This document shows, piece by piece, positions 1 through 5,745 of a DNA stretch of 9,731 bases. The position numbers and the translations under genes are program-made. The notes beneath the pieces were generated by a model, which was not told the origin of the DNA, made no database searches, and saw nothing but the letters and a program-made list of their open reading frames with translations. How positions within the stretch are numbered: the first letter of the stretch is position 1; the number at the start of each line of letters is the position of its first letter. The DNA comes from Candidatus Hermodarchaeota archaeon (GTDB taxonomy: Archaea > Asgardarchaeota > Hermodarchaeia > Hermodarchaeales > Hermodarchaeaceae), in assembly GCA_016840595.1 (NCBI GenBank), contig JAEOSA010000062.1:1-9731 (forward strand), read 5' to 3'.

Positions 1-23
1 AAAGAAAAATTTGCCAATGCCGG

Positions 24-34
24 CTTATAATAAC
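24..34 (-). promoter_or_regulatory. possible TATA box for a gene beyond the left edge
   Basis: Read on the minus strand this is GTTATTATAAG, a good archaeal TATA-like sequence. It lies just past a repeat copy (41-100), the same arrangement seen before other minus-strand genes here. A transcript would start near position 1-8 and run out of the window, so the gene it would serve cannot be seen. Confidence 0.3.
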
Positions 35-40
35 AACTCA

Positions 41-100
41 AAAAGTGGTCGTCCACACCCGCCAACCGTAAATCACTGGTTTTTCCCTAAACACTTAGCT
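41..100 (-). repeat. dispersed repeat, copy 1
   Basis: The core GTGGTCGTCCAC at 45-56 is a perfect 4-bp stem with a TCGT loop. On the minus strand it is followed by TTTTTGAG. Beyond the core (57-100) it resembles copies 6 and 7, with a GGTTTTTCC stretch at 78-86 and an AAACAC motif at 89-94. It starts about 70 bp after the stop of the membrane protein gene (124-660), so it could end that gene's transcript. Confidence 0.7.
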
Positions 101-123
101 CGTGCAGCTCCCCACATTACGCC

Positions 124-660
124 CTAGGGTGTTATCAGATAAATACCAATTAACCCAATGAAGAAGACGCAAATAATCAGCCAAAAAACGATAAACGAAA
201 TTGGAATTAATCTCCCCCACGAACTTCCTCTAATTTTTAGAAACTCCAGATTTGTATCCTCAATCTGTTTCCCACTCCATATCTTATAATCTGGGAATTT
301 CTCCATCCGTTTTTCTAAATTCTTCGCCAATGACACATAGAACTTCCGCCATTTATCTGCCGTCTGAATAGTTGCGAGCCAAAACACTGAGACAAGCAGA
401 CAAAAGATAATGATGATGACCGACAATATTGTGGCAAAGAAATTCCATGAAAGCGGAGTCGATTGAAAGATGATTGCCGAGGGAAACAAACTCCAAAGGA
501 CCGCAGCAAAAATCGAATTAAAAACTAAAAACACACCTTGTCGCTGCCACCAAAGGTTATTTTCAAAAATCACTAAATTAACAAGCGTTCCCAGATGCTC
601 TAGTAGCTCCTCTGTATCATATTTAACGTCCAAATCTTTTTCTTTCCCCAAAACTATCAA
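124..660 (-). CDS. small integral membrane protein, three predicted helices
   Basis: The protein is 178 aa and has no recognised enzyme motif. Hydrophobic segments lie at about residues 43-65, 73-98 and 150-176. A polar, charged, probably helical part (about 99-148) sits between helices 2 and 3, and an acidic N-terminal stretch precedes the motif FENNLWWQRQ. A helix pair joined to a charged cytoplasmic stretch recalls small membrane families of the 8xMP/RipA and SLATT kind, but this is a resemblance of shape, not a firm assignment. No ATG lies near the 5' end in this frame. The TTG at 658-660 is the longest choice; another TTG at 631-633 follows a GGGGAAAG stretch and suits the TATA-like box at 669-679 better. 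The gene appears to be transcribed alone, with repeat copies on both sides. Real gene: likely. Function: unknown. Confidence 0.7.
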   Translation of the reverse strand: MIVLGKEKDLDVKYDTEELLEHLGTLVNLVIFENNLWWQRQGVFLVFNSIFAAVLWSLFPSAIIFQSTPLSWNFFATILSVIIIIFCLLVSVFWLATIQTADKWRKFYVSLAKNLEKRMEKFPDYKIWSGKQIEDTNLEFLKIRGSSWGRLIPISFIVFWLIICVFFIGLIGIYLITP

Positions 661-668
661 CCCAAATT

Positions 669-679
669 AAGATAAATAA
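669..679 (-). promoter_or_regulatory. TATA-like box of the membrane protein gene
   Basis: The minus strand reads TTATTTATCTT just upstream of the 124-660 gene. A start of transcription about 26 bp on would fall near 645-650, past the TTG at 660. This favours the internal TTG at 631-633 as the start codon. Confidence 0.3.
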
Positions 680-715
680 TACAGATACTTCTATTAATTC
701 TGTTGCATGAAAAAG

Positions 716-731
716 AAAAGGTCGTCCACCC
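716..731 (-). repeat. dispersed repeat, copy 2 (core only)
   Basis: GGTCGTCCACCC at 720-731 matches the repeat core, but the outer stem bases are lost (AAGG at 718-721 against CCAC), so the hairpin would be weak. On the minus strand it runs into TTTTCTTTTT. It lies about 25 bp beyond the stop codon of the 755-1069 ORF and about 40 bp before the TATA-like box of the membrane protein gene. Confidence 0.55.
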
Positions 732-754
732 AAATTACGATGAGCTTTCCTTGT

Positions 755-1069
755 TTATTGTTTAACACGTTCCAGCAGACATACGCCTCGTGAGAAGCCT
801 ACTGCGCGCCACCCAAACTTTGCCATGTAATTCAGCGCTTCGGCCAGCGTCTCAACAATTTGACCCATATGACCCCGCATGAAAACATATCGGGACGTAA
901 GCTGGGCAACATCCACCTTTCCTTTCAACACATCCTTTGCTGAAAAATACACACGATCTGACATACCCATTACACAACCAAATGTAAGTACTCTAGCTAT
1001 TCGTCCGCTATCATCAAGAAGTTTTTCATCTAAAAAAGTGGTCGTCAACCCTGCCAATCGATACAGCAC
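755..1069 (-). CDS. small DUF4177-like protein, start uncertain
   Basis: The C-terminal half (residues about 62-104, with LNYMAKFGWRAVGF and then a strand CLLERVKQ) has the pattern of DUF4177-type small proteins: a helix, then a GW motif and an edge strand ending in basic residues. No function is known for that family. The longest ORF is 104 aa and starts at a GTG that lies at the inner end of repeat copy 3, so its first dozen residues would be repeat-encoded. That is doubtful: no good Shine-Dalgarno site precedes it, and the same repeat in copy 6 is out of frame by one base. In-frame ATGs at 968-970 and 962-964 give proteins of 71 and 69 aa, also without a clear ribosome site. This may be a short real gene, or the remnant of a longer one cut by the repeat. 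Confidence 0.45.
   Translation of the reverse strand: MLYRLAGLTTTFLDEKLLDDSGRIARVLTFGCVMGMSDRVYFSAKDVLKGKVDVAQLTSRYVFMRGHMGQIVETLAEALNYMAKFGWRAVGFSRGVCLLERVKQ
1032..1069 (-). repeat. dispersed repeat, copy 3
   Basis: The core GTGGTCGTCAAC is at 1038-1049, with one change that breaks a stem pair. On the minus strand it is followed by TTTTTTAG. The flank GCCAATCGATACAGCAC (1053-1069) matches copy 6 (GCTAATCGATACAACAT at 5603-5619) at all but a few bases. It lies about 80 bp past the stop of the winged-helix gene and overlaps the 5' end of the 755-1069 ORF. Confidence 0.7.
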
Positions 1070-1129
1070 CCCTGTTCCCGAGTGAGATTCACGTCCTTTA
1101 TCTTGTTTACAGGGAATTTTGGGGTCATT

Positions 1130-1426
1130 TTAATGGGTGTTTCCATCAGTGGATTGATATTTCAACAAACGGAAACGCCCTCGAGACGGTTTGTACACCT
1201 TTTCTGGAAATTTCTGGACAAGCTTCCACACGCATCCGTTGACCGTTTTCGGATGGAAATTTGGATATGCTTCCTCAATCTTTGAGCGCAGTTCTGTAAA
1301 ACGCAACCCCTCTGGATGCTGTTCTAGTAATTCCAATGCTTTTGCATAGATACGTCCCGTAATCGTGGAGGACCGTTTAGGACCTTCCTTACCATTAGAT
1401 TTTTCCGCTTTTTTGGTTTCATTCAT
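1130..1426 (-). CDS. small winged-helix DNA-binding protein
   Basis: This 98-aa protein begins with about 25 lysine/serine-rich, probably disordered residues. One winged-helix domain follows (about 26-90): helix ALELLEQHPEGLRFTEL, a second helix with KIEEAYPNF, a recognition helix around PKTVNGCVWKLVQKFP (59-74), and a basic wing KVYKPSRGRFRLLKY (76-90). The wing pattern (VYKP-S-RG-FR) recalls the winged-helix module found alone or next to restriction-type nucleases in archaea and bacteria. No nuclease part is present here, so it is probably a stand-alone DNA-binding protein; its target is unknown. The ATG start is supported by a GGAG site (1437-1440) ten bases upstream. It has its own possible promoter and is flanked by repeat copies 3 and 4. 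Confidence 0.75.
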   Translation of the reverse strand: MNETKKAEKSNGKEGPKRSSTITGRIYAKALELLEQHPEGLRFTELRSKIEEAYPNFHPKTVNGCVWKLVQKFPEKVYKPSRGRFRLLKYQSTDGNTH

Positions 1427-1460
1427 TTTCGCTTTTCTCCTTAGAATCGTAATTGCTAGA

Positions 1461-1471
1461 ATTTACTAAAA
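1461..1471 (-). promoter_or_regulatory. possible promoter of the winged-helix gene
   Basis: The minus strand reads TTTTAGTAAAT, a weak TATA-like box ending just beside repeat copy 4. A start about 26 bp on would fall near 1440, where the GGAG ribosome site begins, giving a very short leader. Confidence 0.3.
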
Positions 1472-1474
1472 GCG

Positions 1475-1494
1475 AAATGGTCGTCCATCCCAGC
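1475..1494 (-). repeat. dispersed repeat, copy 4
   Basis: ATGGTCGTCCAT at 1477-1488 differs from the consensus at both outer positions, but the two changes still pair (G-C has become A-T), so the stem is kept. CCCAGC (1489-1494) continues the consensus. It lies about 35 bp past the stop of the hydrolase gene and directly before the possible promoter of the winged-helix gene. Confidence 0.65.
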
Positions 1495-1521
1495 CTATGA
1501 GACATGACCAAGGTAATGTAG

Positions 1522-2424
1522 TTATTTGGCATGCTGCAAAATTGCCCCTAATAATCGCGGAGCTTCAGCTTCCGGTAAACTATGTCCCATTCCCTCAACA
1601 ACAATCAGTTTTGACCCCGGAATCGCTGCTGCCGTGGCTTTCCCGCCCTCAACGGGAACTAGCGGATCTGCATCCCCATGCACCACCAAGGTGGGACTCT
1701 CCACCGACTTCAACGCCTCCGTCCAATTCCCAGAGGTAAAAATCGCCGCCAATTGTCGCTTCATACCTTGGGGATAATAACTGCGATCAAAAGCCTGCCC
1801 CGCAAAGGTACGCACCAGCTCCTCATTGACTGGATAATTCGTACCCTGCATTACCCACGCACTTTCAACCTTAAAATCACAATACGCGTCACGATCCGCG
1901 GGGGGCGCCTGTAAAATGATTTCTCGCGCCTCCTCAGTCGCCATCCACTCCTGAGAATACCCCGGACAGGACATCCCCGATATAAACGTCCGTACTCGAT
2001 CTGGAAAATGAATGCATATCTGCTGACCAATCATTCCTCCCATCGAAACCCCCACCACATGCGCGGCCTCAATGTTCAACACATCCAGCAACCCCACCAC
2101 ATCCTGCGCCATATCCTTCACCAAATACGGCGCCGATAACTCGCCCTCACCCGAACACCAAAACGATCGTAACACCTCAACACTCGGCACCCCCGCTGCC
2201 TCAAATTTCGTCGACTTCCCCACATCCCGATTATCAAACCGCACCACAAAATACCCCGCCGCCGCCAACACCCGACACGACGCCTCATCCATCCCAATCA
2301 TCTGCCCCCCCAACCCATTAACTAACATCATCGCCGGGTCTACTGGGTCACCAAACGTATCGTAACACAACTCCACATCATTCACTTTCACAAGCGTTTC
2401 CGCACTCTGCACAACCTTTTCCAT
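1522..2424 (-). CDS. alpha/beta hydrolase
   Basis: A 300-aa alpha/beta-hydrolase fold enzyme, probably a soluble esterase or related hydrolase. The catalytic set is complete: nucleophile elbow GVSMGG (Ser127), acid in HGDADPLVP (Asp253, or Asp251), and histidine in GMGHSLP (His281). The oxyanion region is VNGLGG, and RFDNRDVGKST is the usual strand-4 motif in the style of RdmC/aclacinomycin methylesterase-like bacterial proteins. A cap (about residues 150-225) follows the nucleophile; the substrate cannot be read from the sequence. The ATG at 2422-2424 is chosen because GGAGGG (2431-2436) lies six bases before it; an upstream in-frame GTG (2440-2442) would add six residues but overlaps that site. 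The gene is richer in G+C than its neighbours, which suggests transfer from bacteria. It seems monocistronic. Confidence 0.92.
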   Translation of the reverse strand: MEKVVQSAETLVKVNDVELCYDTFGDPVDPAMMLVNGLGGQMIGMDEASCRVLAAAGYFVVRFDNRDVGKSTKFEAAGVPSVEVLRSFWCSGEGELSAPYLVKDMAQDVVGLLDVLNIEAAHVVGVSMGGMIGQQICIHFPDRVRTFISGMSCPGYSQEWMATEEAREIILQAPPADRDAYCDFKVESAWVMQGTNYPVNEELVRTFAGQAFDRSYYPQGMKRQLAAIFTSGNWTEALKSVESPTLVVHGDADPLVPVEGGKATAAAIPGSKLIVVEGMGHSLPEAEAPRLLGAILQHAK

Positions 2425-2430
2425 CACAAA

Positions 2431-2436
2431 CCCTCC
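2431..2436 (-). promoter_or_regulatory. ribosome binding site that fixes the hydrolase start
   Basis: GGAGGG on the minus strand with a six-base spacer to the ATG at 2422-2424. It argues against the longer GTG start at 2442. Confidence 0.75.
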
Positions 2437-2458
2437 ACCCACCCCTACCCACCTCGAG

Positions 2459-2466
2459 AAATAAAA
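2459..2466 (-). promoter_or_regulatory. TATA-like box of the hydrolase gene
   Basis: TTTTATTT on the minus strand. A start of transcription about 26 bp on (near 2436) would give a leader of roughly 12 bases that just includes the ribosome site. Confidence 0.45.
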
Positions 2467-2584
2467 TCATTTCCCAAACAATGCATCCGCTCACACACTA
2501 ACATGAAAAGAAAAGTGTTCTCCTAGTCAATGCATAGCAATTAACCTGCGAATTTTAAATTCATCAGGATAATCTTATTAATTA

Positions 2585-2594
2585 CTATATAAAA
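2585..2594 (+). promoter_or_regulatory. TATA box of the 138-aa zinc-ribbon gene
   Basis: CTATATAAAA followed by an A-run is a strong archaeal TATA box. Transcription would start near 2615 and leave a leader of about 35 bases before the ATG at 2653. The rest of the divergent gap 2443-2652 is A+T-rich, with no gene visible. Confidence 0.6.
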
Positions 2595-2652
2595 AAAAGT
2601 CGAATACTAATCTCGAGTAAGTTCTGTATACCGAATTTTGGTTGGATAGGCA

Positions 2653-3069
2653 ATGGTTCAACGAAAAATCGAGCTTGGTCGGATAAAATTTGGGAGTCAT
2701 CGAAGTAAAACACTTACTGATGCACTGGGTATTCCAGCGAGTGAATTCGATAGGCTAGTTGGATTTGCACGAGAAGCGTGGAACTATGGGGATACAATCT
2801 CAAAAAGCGTTGAATACCTCGCAATGCGTCTCAAAAACTCTCGGTTTGTCTTGGCGGTATTAATTCTCGGACGAATATGGGAGGAGCAGCAAAAGGGAAC
2901 AGGTGAGAAGGACATCCAACAGATATCACCGTACCTAGCCCCTCCCGACGTTGTTCACACCAAAGAAATTATCCGTGAACGCGAAGTCGTATTCATCCGT
3001 TGCCCATCCTGTAACACCAAAAACGAAGAAGGGTCCAAATTCTGTGCTCACTGCGGTGCACCACTGTAG
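2653..3069 (+). CDS. orphan helical protein with C-terminal zinc ribbon
   Basis: This 138-aa protein is not recognised by family. Residues about 15-85 look all-helical (TLTDALGIPASEFDRLVGFAREAWN, then a SKSVEYLAMRL helix and an LAVLILGRIWEEQQ helix). A proline-rich, charged linker follows. The last 22 residues form a short zinc ribbon with Cys117, Cys120, Cys131 and Cys134 (CPSC...FCAHCGAPL), the common archaeal zinc-ribbon tail that binds one zinc and often mediates protein or nucleic acid contact. There is no signal peptide or membrane segment, so it should be cytoplasmic. The ATG follows TTGGATAGGCA, a weak ribosome site. It stands alone, divergent from the hydrolase and convergent with the substrate-binding protein. 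Function unknown. Confidence 0.8.
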   Translation: MVQRKIELGRIKFGSHRSKTLTDALGIPASEFDRLVGFAREAWNYGDTISKSVEYLAMRLKNSRFVLAVLILGRIWEEQQKGTGEKDIQQISPYLAPPDVVHTKEIIREREVVFIRCPSCNTKNEEGSKFCAHCGAPL

Positions 3070-3125
3070 TCTTTGGCTCCACCCCCTCTTTGATTCCGAA
3101 ATACCCCTACCACAGATAGGCTGAA

Positions 3126-3147
3126 GAAATGGTCGCCCACCCAAAAA
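3126..3147 (-). repeat. dispersed repeat, copy 5 (core only)
   Basis: ATGGTCGCCCAC at 3129-3140 is a diverged core with one unpaired outer base. It lies 27 bp past the stop of the substrate-binding protein gene, in the gap between two convergent genes. No minus-strand promoter follows it, so this copy fits a 3'-end role better than a promoter role. An A6 run (3143-3148) lies on its gene side, which is a T6 run on the minus strand. Confidence 0.55.
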
Positions 3148-3176
3148 AGAGGGAAGTGGCTCCCCACTAGGGAGCC
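3143..3176 (-). terminator. hairpin plus T-run at the end of the substrate-binding protein gene
   Basis: On the minus strand GGCTCCC (3170-3176) pairs exactly with GGGAGCC (3158-3164). The five-base loop TAGTG contains the stop codon (3167-3169). CTTTTTT follows after about nine bases (3143-3149). This resembles an intrinsic terminator overlapping the last codons of the gene. Archaeal termination relies mainly on the T-run, so the hairpin may instead protect the 3' end. Confidence 0.5.
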
Positions 3177-5500
3177 TCTGGTTGACGTCGACGGAGCCAA
3201 AACAGCACTAAGAATCCATGTATGACAACACTTGCCAACCCGATGACCCCTAGAGCCGCTAACCATAACTCAAAGACGTCTGGTGGCAGGGGGTCGCCTG
3301 GGGGATCAATGTGAAACTGGATCATTTCATAGGTTTCGCCTTGCACCCAGCCCTCCTTGAGGATAATCGCATGCACATACACTAGATAGATGCCCTTCGG
3401 CCATTTCAGGTCCTTAAGCGTTAAGTCACTGGTATACGTGTAGAGCCCGGGCTCAGGAATCGTTTCGGTAAGGGAAAAACGGTTCCACTCAGCTCCATCC
3501 GGACCATAGAGCGTTGCGGATAATACCGCTCCTGAAATCGGTTCACCTGTTTCGAAATCTGTCAGTAAGGCCGCTATCTGGAAGAGAATCTCTTCTTTTT
3601 CGAGAAAGTCAAAGCTACCGCTCACTTGTAGTTGACCTCGCCTTGGTAATATGTAGCCAGCCTTAGCAAGTAACTCCGCTGCGCGTTCAGGATTATACTC
3701 ATAGGGGCTAAGTGAGGAATCGAATGCTGGGAGTAAGGGATGAATCGGTGTAATTCCTGGTGTGCCATAACCGTTTAGAATTTCATCAATGATTTGCTGT
3801 CGAGGAATGAGGTGGTTGAGCGCCTGCCTGACATACCGTGCCGCCTCTGTTGCCCGGCTAGGGTCGGTTTGACCAAGTGGTGTCGCTTCGCCAGTACCCA
3901 AAATGGGATGGCGCATATTGAACCCTACCTCTTGATAACCTGGATGAGGTTCAATAAAGATAGTACCCCAACTAGAATCAATCCAATCGAGATGATTCTG
4001 AAGCAGGTAATTAGCAATCAGATTTACGTTTCCAGCTTCCAGTGCTGCAATTGCTTCTTCTGCTGAGGGAATTGTTAATGCGGCATAGGTCTCAGGCATA
4101 TCTGTAATACCAAATCCGGTTGATCCCATAAAATATCCTGGATCTGGATTGGTAGGGTCTGTTACTAGGTCACGGCGTCGTGTTCTGAAAATTTGGTTCT
4201 CCCAGTCCATCCCCGTGTCAGGTTCATGACAGACATATGGTCCAAGGCCTAGGGGACCGTAGACATCATAGTCGTGAATGTATGTGCCACCGTAATTCGC
4301 CAAAGTTGTCCAGAGACCACCACGATTGGAGGGATGTTCTCTCCAATCCTCGAAGGGGATATCCTTCATTGCAACATATGATATCGGACACACATTCAGA
4401 TAGAGTTTAGCCCAAAAATTTGGCTGAGGTAAAGTGACTCTAAGGGTAAATTCATCAATAATTTCAAAATCATTGATGTCTACACCCATCGCTCGAAAAT
4501 TGGCAGACTCGTATGGAAACCCAATTACAGGGTCCATAGCAGCTTGATAGGTTAGATAAAGGTCGCTGGCATTGAAGCGGAATCCTGTTGGCCAGTAAAT
4601 GTCATCACGGAGATAAATTGTCCAGATACATCCATCTTCACTTACATCATAGGGCGCAGCTGCAAGAGTAGGGGTCAATTCATGGGCGAAGCTTGCATCG
4701 TTATTAGCATAGGTAAAGAGGTGTTCGTAGGTAGGGTTGATGGCTCTACGGTCATATATCGAACCTGTGAAAATAGGGTTCAAGTTCTCTGGATTTCCAA
4801 GTTGAGCAACGATAAGGTCTCCTCCGCCTGCAGGGAAGCGAATTTGCGGGTCACCCGCCTGTATCTGAAAGATATATGTGCAATCTTCGAGGTTATTGAG
4901 GTTTGGATCGTATACCCAAATGTCCTTAGGATAATGGAGAATCGCGCTAGGTGTCTCCTCGATAATATATTGTTGCCAGTCCCGAATTAACTGATTGCGT
5001 ATCGTCTCATCGGCTTCATTAGCAATCTCTTCAATGAGGGCATCATTGATTTCATCTTCCCAAAGAAGATAGTTTAGACCAATGGGAGGCAAGCTTTCAG
5101 AATGAAGATTCCAGTAAGGATCTGGATTTGACCAGGTATTTATACCCAGACATAAAGTATCCCATCCTCCATCTGCAAACGTCGAACCGATCACTTCTTC
5201 AGATGGGTAAAACACCCGTGACCACCAAAATCCAAAGTTATCAACGTGGATCTGTACATCAATATTCGCTTCTGCAAAAGATTCTGCAATCATTTCGTTC
5301 CACAAAATGCGATCCGGATTAGTATCAGGACATCCAAGCACGAGCGAAAAAAAAGGCTCCTGGGGTTCAGCAGTCACTGTTGTAGACGAACTCGCAAATA
5401 TTGGAACAAACGCTAGCATCAGTAGAAACACTACTACAATTTTTATTCGAAACTTTCCCAAAGTTCCCACCCTAAATAGGGTAATTCGTGCATTAAACAC
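3167..5500 (-). CDS. membrane-anchored family 5 solute (peptide)-binding protein, apparently circularly permuted
   Basis: A 777-aa cell-surface binding protein of the SBP_bac_5 (oligopeptide/dipeptide, DppA/OppA) type. Order of parts: N-terminal hydrophobic signal (about 18-44); a module (52-205) with the hallmarks of the usual C-terminal lobe (NPDRILWNEMIAESF, NIDVQIHVDNF, GGWDTL, NPDPYWNLH, IIEETPSAILHYPKDIWVYDP); the usual N-terminal parts (226-615: GGGDLIVAQLGNPENLNPIF, then YLRDDIYWPTGFRFNASD, then ARYVRQALNHLIPRQQI and YNPERAAELLAKAGY); an Ig-like stalk (about 628-732, with FETGEPISGAVLSATLYGPDG); a C-terminal membrane helix (about 743-769) and a basic RRRQ end. It should be held outside the membrane and pass its ligand to an ABC permease, but no permease or ATPase gene is in the window. 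The start is uncertain: GTG at 5500 is longest, and the TTG at 5459-5461 follows GGGTGGG and keeps the signal peptide. Confidence 0.88.
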   Translation of the reverse strand: MFNARITLFRVGTLGKFRIKIVVVFLLMLAFVPIFASSSTTVTAEPQEPFFSLVLGCPDTNPDRILWNEMIAESFAEANIDVQIHVDNFGFWWSRVFYPSEEVIGSTFADGGWDTLCLGINTWSNPDPYWNLHSESLPPIGLNYLLWEDEINDALIEEIANEADETIRNQLIRDWQQYIIEETPSAILHYPKDIWVYDPNLNNLEDCTYIFQIQAGDPQIRFPAGGGDLIVAQLGNPENLNPIFTGSIYDRRAINPTYEHLFTYANNDASFAHELTPTLAAAPYDVSEDGCIWTIYLRDDIYWPTGFRFNASDLYLTYQAAMDPVIGFPYESANFRAMGVDINDFEIIDEFTLRVTLPQPNFWAKLYLNVCPISYVAMKDIPFEDWREHPSNRGGLWTTLANYGGTYIHDYDVYGPLGLGPYVCHEPDTGMDWENQIFRTRRRDLVTDPTNPDPGYFMGSTGFGITDMPETYAALTIPSAEEAIAALEAGNVNLIANYLLQNHLDWIDSSWGTIFIEPHPGYQEVGFNMRHPILGTGEATPLGQTDPSRATEAARYVRQALNHLIPRQQIIDEILNGYGTPGITPIHPLLPAFDSSLSPYEYNPERAAELLAKAGYILPRRGQLQVSGSFDFLEKEEILFQIAALLTDFETGEPISGAVLSATLYGPDGAEWNRFSLTETIPEPGLYTYTSDLTLKDLKWPKGIYLVYVHAIILKEGWVQGETYEMIQFHIDPPGDPLPPDVFELWLAALGVIGLASVVIHGFLVLFWLRRRQPEAP

Positions 5501-5527
5501 GGTGAACCAGATTCTGGTACATTCTTT

Positions 5528-5540
5528 CTCTTATAATTTG
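5528..5540 (-). promoter_or_regulatory. TATA box of the substrate-binding protein gene
   Basis: CAAATTATAAGAG on the minus strand. Transcription would start near 5505, leaving almost no leader for the GTG at 5500 or about 45 bases for the TTG at 5461. Repeat copy 6 ends about 50 bp upstream. Confidence 0.5.
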
Positions 5541-5582
5541 TCAAAAACCTCGTTAAAAGAGCGATGCGAAAATGAAAGCAAG

Positions 5583-5697
5583 AAAAGTGGTCGTCCACCC
5601 CAGCTAATCGATACAACATAGGTTTTTTCCAATGAAACACCCAGCTCCCTATGCCCACTCCACTCCAAGATGCCCGGAATGGCATTTCAGATGAAAT
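5583..5697 (-). repeat. dispersed repeat, copy 6 (long form)
   Basis: The core GTGGTCGTCCAC (5587-5598) is perfect and is followed on the minus strand by TTTTCTTGC. The copy runs about 110 bp and aligns along its length with copy 7 at roughly 70% by eye, with an identical 21-base block (5629-5649 here, 6525-6545 there). Around that block GGTTTTTT and AAACACC can form a second stem with a CCAATG loop. It fills most of the gap after the HEAT-repeat gene and precedes the substrate-binding protein promoter. An ORF through it exists on the minus strand, but the frame is not kept between copies. Confidence 0.8.
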
Positions 5698-5745
5698 AGA
5701 TTCTTTGACATTAATCCAGTCACTGGTCTCCACATTATTACGAGT

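Noticed and set aside
2509..2525. A possible eighth repeat copy (GAAAAGTGTTCTCCTAG)
   Set aside because: Only the first bases match and the GGTCGTCC centre is lost; too weak to count.
4682..4990. A plus-strand 102-aa frame inside the substrate-binding protein gene
   Set aside because: It is the shadow of the minus-strand gene, with no ribosome site and no recognisable pattern.
3167..5500. The substrate-binding protein as a fusion of two decayed genes
   Set aside because: The frame is open for 777 codons with a proper signal peptide, and the two parts together make one complete protein without overlap, which fits permutation better than decay.
5443..5733. A 96-aa minus-strand frame through repeat copy 6
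   Set aside because: It overlaps the substrate-binding protein start. The matching peptide in copies 3 and 7 is shifted or altered, so the frame is not conserved; it is a by-product of the repeat.
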